A stretch of 16,917 nucleotides of DNA from Filomicrobium sp. (GTDB taxonomy: Bacteria; Pseudomonadota; Alphaproteobacteria; Rhizobiales; Hyphomicrobiaceae): assembly GCA_021775655.1 (NCBI GenBank), contig JAJFHK010000432.1, positions 1 to 16,917 of the forward strand. The letters run 5' to 3'. The position numbers and the translations under genes were made by a program. Positions within the stretch are counted from its first letter, which is position 1. Every line of letters starts with the position of its first letter. Positions 14,278 to 16,917 of the stretch are shown one piece after another. Below the pieces are notes generated by a model. It saw nothing but the letters and a program-made list of their open reading frames with translations, made no database searches and had not been told where the DNA came from.

Positions 14278-16260
14278 CTAGCCGCAGTTGTATTTGCGGG
14301 CATCTATGCCTGCACGTTTTAGGCGAGAATAAAGAGTAGATGGTTTCAGGCCAAGTAGCTGTGCAGCCCCATGCGGCCCTGAAACGCGACCTTTGCAGGT
14401 GCTGAGCGCCGTCTCAATCGCTTCGCGTTCCCGCCTTTTCAATTCGCTGTTCGTTAAAAGTTCGGCTCCGCCTAAGCCCAATGTGTTGTCGAGCATGCCA
14501 GTTGCGATTTCGCTTGGATCTGTCGTTGCTATAGGAGTTCCAGCGTTACTTCTGCCGTTTTTGTTTTGATCGACCTTGGCCGCAACGGGAATGTGAAACC
14601 GCAGCCGCCCGTCCGTTGTTGTTATGACAGCTCGCTCGAGAACGTTTTCCAACTCGCGAATATTGCCGGGCCAATGATACGCCTTCAATCGCTCAACGTC
14701 GCCCATGCTCAACTGCAAAGGTGGCCGATTGGACCGTTGGCAAGCTCGCCGTAACAGGTGCGTCGCGAGTTCTGGGATGTCGTCTAAACGCTCACGCAAT
14801 GGAGGAGACATGATCGGAAAGACGTTGAGCCTGAAAAAGAGGTCCTCCCGAAATCTTTTCTGCTCGACTTCGACACTTAGGTCGCGGTTGGTCGCTGTGA
14901 TAACTCTAACGTCCACATCCCGCGTTTTCGCTTCTCCTACTCTTTCGAATTGCTTCTCTTGCAGAATACGAAGCAATTTTGCTTGGTGTTCCAGAGGTAG
15001 CTCGCCGACTTCGTCGAGAAAAATCGTGCCGCCATCGGCAAGCTCAAATCGACCAGCGCGTTCTGATATGGCGCCGGTGAATGCTCCTTTGGCGTGACCG
15101 AAAAACTCACTCTCGAAAAGGTCACGTGGGATACTGGCACAATTGACGCGGATCAACGGGCGCTTCGAGCGAGGACTGGCCCCGTGAATGGCGCGCGCGA
15201 TCAATTCCTTGCCCGTGCCCGACTCTCCACTGATCAAAACGCTTGCTTCCGATGCAGCCACGAGTTCGATTTGTCTTAAGATGCTCTTGACTGCCCTGCT
15301 GTTGCCGACGATTTCCTTATGGTCGCTGCCGCCGCGCAGCTCGAATTGAAGATATTCATTCTCCTGTTCGAGGCGCTTCTTGAGAGCCTCAACTTCCCGC
15401 AAGGCTTCGAGCAGATCTTTTTGTGACTGGCGTTGTCCGGAGACGTCGCGGAAGACGACCACTGCCCCCAATAGGCGCCCTTGTTCCTCAATCGGAGTGC
15501 TAGTGTACTCGACAGGAAAATAGCTGCCGTCTTTACGCCAAAACACTTCATCGACGACCCGATGCACCCGCCCATCCCGAAAGGCGGCGTAGATTGGACA
15601 GGCTTTGATTTGGTATCCCGTTCCATCCTCGTGGCTGTGGTGAAAGTAGCTGTGTGCATTGCGACCGATAAGCTCTTCGGCCGTCCACCCCAGCATGGTC
15701 TCGGCAGCAGGGTTGAGGAAGGTCGTATCTCCGTTGGCATCGACACCATAGATTCCCTCCCCGGCAGCGTGCAGAATTAGCTGACTTCCGCGCTCTAATC
15801 TCCGGAACACCGAATCGATCCGCGCCTGTTCAGGCCATTTCGTCCGGTAAAACTGATCGACCTCGACTGCCGCGCGGCGAGCCATTATCGATCGTAAATC
15901 AAAGCACAGTGCCAGCATGAGTTGCCGCTTATTGGCGTTGAAACAAGAAAGATGCAGCTCGACCGGACGCTCTTGTCCATCCTTGTTCGTGAGGCGGAAA
16001 TCCGAGGACCATGCCCGCCCCTTGCATTGAGATTCAAGGGTTAGGTTGACGAGTTCGGGCAGCTGGTTTGGGAAAAGGCTGCTGAGGGCCAAGTTGGCCA
16101 GTTCGTAGCCATTGCGTCCCGTGACCTTAAGAGCTGCCTCGTTAAATCTAACGATCTTGTTGCTCGCCGGATCGAAAACGATGGCAGTTGCCTCAAGGCT
16201 ATCAAAGGCGTGTTCCCAATGATCGTCGTTTGCAATTTCCCGAGAACCCTGGACACGCAT
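14278..16260 (-). CDS. Sigma-54-dependent transcriptional activator with two PAS domains
   Basis: A 660-residue enhancer-binding protein that remodels sigma-54 RNA polymerase using ATP. A first PAS-like domain spans about 15-125. A second, better preserved one (about 155-275) contains NPAAETMLGWTAEELIGRN and DEVFWRKDGSYFPVEYTSTP. A short coiled coil (276-308) leads to the AAA+ domain (about 317-540) with Walker A GESGTGK (345-351), the sigma-54 contact loop GAFTGA (392-397), Walker B GGTIFLDE (410-417) and the arginine-finger region FREDLFFRLNVFP. A Fis-type HTH closes the protein (about 612-655, GAAQLLGLKPSTLYSRLKRA). A TTG directly precedes the ATG in frame; ATG 16260 with GAGGG about 8 bases upstream is preferred. 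PAS domains suggest sensing of redox state, a small molecule or a flavin or heme ligand; there is no response-regulator receiver. It diverges from an AmiR/NasT-like gene that has a sigma-54 promoter, the likely target. Confidence 0.93.
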   Translation of the reverse strand: MRVQGSREIANDDHWEHAFDSLEATAIVFDPASNKIVRFNEAALKVTGRNGYELANLALSSLFPNQLPELVNLTLESQCKGRAWSSDFRLTNKDGQERPVELHLSCFNANKRQLMLALCFDLRSIMARRAAVEVDQFYRTKWPEQARIDSVFRRLERGSQLILHAAGEGIYGVDANGDTTFLNPAAETMLGWTAEELIGRNAHSYFHHSHEDGTGYQIKACPIYAAFRDGRVHRVVDEVFWRKDGSYFPVEYTSTPIEEQGRLLGAVVVFRDVSGQRQSQKDLLEALREVEALKKRLEQENEYLQFELRGGSDHKEIVGNSRAVKSILRQIELVAASEASVLISGESGTGKELIARAIHGASPRSKRPLIRVNCASIPRDLFESEFFGHAKGAFTGAISERAGRFELADGGTIFLDEVGELPLEHQAKLLRILQEKQFERVGEAKTRDVDVRVITATNRDLSVEVEQKRFREDLFFRLNVFPIMSPPLRERLDDIPELATHLLRRACQRSNRPPLQLSMGDVERLKAYHWPGNIRELENVLERAVITTTDGRLRFHIPVAAKVDQNKNGRSNAGTPIATTDPSEIATGMLDNTLGLGGAELLTNSELKRREREAIETALSTCKGRVSGPHGAAQLLGLKPSTLYSRLKRAGIDARKYNCG

Positions 16261-16310
16261 CAACGATACCCTCGCAGCAGCTTAAACCTCCCGAAAAACT
16301 CACCCGATCA

Positions 16311-16326
16311 ATTGCCCTGGGTCAAT
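16311..16326. promoter_or_regulatory. Imperfect dyad near the activator gene start
   Basis: ATTGCCCTGGGTCAAT is symmetric at 12 of 16 positions (ATTG/CAAT arms plus CC/GG) and lies 51 bases upstream of the activator's ATG. It could take part in autoregulation. Evidence is sequence symmetry only. Confidence 0.25.
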
Positions 16327-16333
16327 GCTCAAA

Positions 16334-16379
16334 TGCGTAATTTTTCAGCGAGGGATCGCAATTTACGCAAATGCGCAAT
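16334..16379. promoter_or_regulatory. Candidate upstream activator sites (TGCGTAA / TTACGCA dyads)
   Basis: TGCGTAA (16334-16340) is an exact inverted copy of TTACGCA (16363-16369). The latter also forms a tight imperfect dyad with the following bases: TTACGCA-AA-TGCGCAA (16363-16378). These sites lie roughly 95-140 bases upstream of the start predicted from the sigma-54 promoter at 16447-16462, the usual distance for an enhancer-binding protein, and the divergent gene encodes such a protein. Confidence 0.45.
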
Positions 16380-16446
16380 CAAGGTTGCCCCATCTTCAAA
16401 CAATATAAGCTCATGAAATAGCGATACTTTGTGCGCTGCAGCACGA

Positions 16447-16462
16447 TTGGCACGCGGCTTGC
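16447..16462 (+). promoter_or_regulatory. Sigma-54 (-24/-12) promoter
   Basis: TTGGCACGCGGCTTGC matches the sigma-54 consensus (TGGCACG-N4-TTGC) essentially perfectly: GG at 16449-16450 (-24) and GC at 16461-16462 (-12) with the obligatory 10-base spacing between them. Transcription would start near 16474, leaving a leader of about 23 bases before the GTG at 16497. The gene on the other side encodes a GAFTGA-type activator. Confidence 0.85.
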
Positions 16463-16496
16463 GTTGTTTATGGAAAATTAACCGTATGGGCGAGCC

Positions 16497-16917
16497 GTGC
16501 AACTACGTCTTAAAGAGCTAGAACGCTGTCGCGCGATCTTTATCGATACCCGAGCGGGGTCGGACCCGTTCTTGGAGTGCTTGCTGAATGACCGCGGTAT
16601 CGTGATTGTTGGCCGATATGGGTCGATCGCGGAAATTGCGACGTTGCGAGCCCTGCCGGAAGCCGATTTGTTGATCGCATACCTACCTGCGTTCAGCGAA
16701 GCCTCTGTCAAAGGTTTGAAGCTGGCCTCGGAGACTTTTGGTGGGCCGGTCATGTTGATGACCGAGGCTGACGATGCAGCCACTGTCCGAGAAATGATGA
16801 ATGCCGGCGCCCACAGCGTCGTATGCACAGCCGCCTCATCGGACCGGTTGCGACTTGCCGCCGCCTCCGCGGTCGCAACCCACGAACAGATGCGTCACCT
16901 GACCCAACGAGCCGAAT
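16497..16917 (+). CDS. AmiR/NasT-like regulator with receiver-like domain (partial, C-terminus outside window)
   Basis: The open frame from GTG 16497 runs off the right edge after 140 codons. The visible part is a receiver-like alpha/beta domain: CRAIFIDTRAGSDPFLECLL, then GIVIVGRYGSIAEIATL, then ADLLIAYLPAF, then GGPVMLMTEADDAATVREMM-NAGAHSVVC. A helix (AAASAVATHEQMRHLTQRAE) follows that looks like the coiled coil preceding an ANTAR RNA-binding domain. This order is typical of AmiR/NasT antiterminators, which release transcription through leader hairpins of amide- or nitrate-use operons. The usual phosphoacceptor Asp is not evident at the end of strand 3 (LLIAYLPAF), fitting the pseudoreceivers of AmiR-type proteins. 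GTG is used because the frame has a stop shortly upstream and no ATG; GGGCGAG before it is a weak ribosome-binding site. The ANTAR domain itself is not in the window, so that part is inference. Confidence 0.7.
   Translation, partial: MQLRLKELERCRAIFIDTRAGSDPFLECLLNDRGIVIVGRYGSIAEIATLRALPEADLLIAYLPAFSEASVKGLKLASETFGGPVMLMTEADDAATVREMMNAGAHSVVCTAASSDRLRLAAASAVATHEQMRHLTQRAE

Noticed and set aside
14264..14281. Five-codon ORF (MGKLS) with a GAGGAG in front
   Set aside because: Far too short and overlaps the end of the sigma-54 activator gene. No attenuator structure or downstream plus-strand gene makes a leader peptide sensible.
16478..16828. 116-codon minus-strand frame at the right end
   Set aside because: Ser/Ala-rich shadow of the AmiR/NasT-like gene, and it would run into the sigma-54 promoter region.

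Overview
The window looks like alphaproteobacterial chromosome, probably from the Hyphomicrobiales (Rhizobiales). The evidence is protein character: an alphaproteobacterial-type AspRS with the [13 protein letters not shown] form of motif 2, a divergent rnd/aspS pair, a TRAP transporter and a moderately GC-rich composition by eye. The species assignment is inference. No insertion sequence, CRISPR array, phage gene or plasmid function was seen.

Left part (1-2837): a secreted NHL beta-propeller protein runs off the left edge on the minus strand. It is followed by about 940 bases without an intact gene, which contain the decayed C-terminal part of a Crp/Fnr-type regulator. Next comes an intact RNA ligase gene, rtcB, on the plus strand, closed by a perfect 12-bp hairpin that it shares with the convergent regulator gene.

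Transport and catabolic module (2864-8116): a GntR/FCD regulator on the minus strand diverges from a tripartite TRAP transporter (binding protein, small and large membrane subunits) followed by a family III CoA-transferase. The simplest reading is that an organic acid is bound in the periplasm, imported, then activated as its CoA thioester, under GntR control. The substrate cannot be read from the sequence. The divergent intergenic region holds two copies of TGCA-N6-TGCA and one TGTATACA palindrome, all good operator candidates. The gntR promoter appears to start transcription at the A of its own ATG.

Housekeeping block (8206-13809): ribonuclease D (minus) diverges from aspartyl-tRNA synthetase (plus), which carries the His-Gly-Gly signature of non-discriminating enzymes. 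Then follow an APC-family amino-acid permease, a membrane protein of the alkaline ceramidase family whose zinc and catalytic residues align with human ACER3, and a tRNA-Leu(UAA) with encoded CCA.

Right part (13810-16917): about 470 bases with no convincing gene separate the tRNA from a minus-strand sigma-54-dependent activator (two PAS domains, AAA+, Fis-type HTH). Diverging from it is a truncated AmiR/NasT-like regulator with a receiver-like domain, preceded by a near-perfect sigma-54 -24/-12 promoter and upstream dyads. This is the most interesting regulatory arrangement in the window: an enhancer-binding protein that probably switches on a second, possibly antiterminator-type, regulator at the head of an operon lying beyond the right edge.
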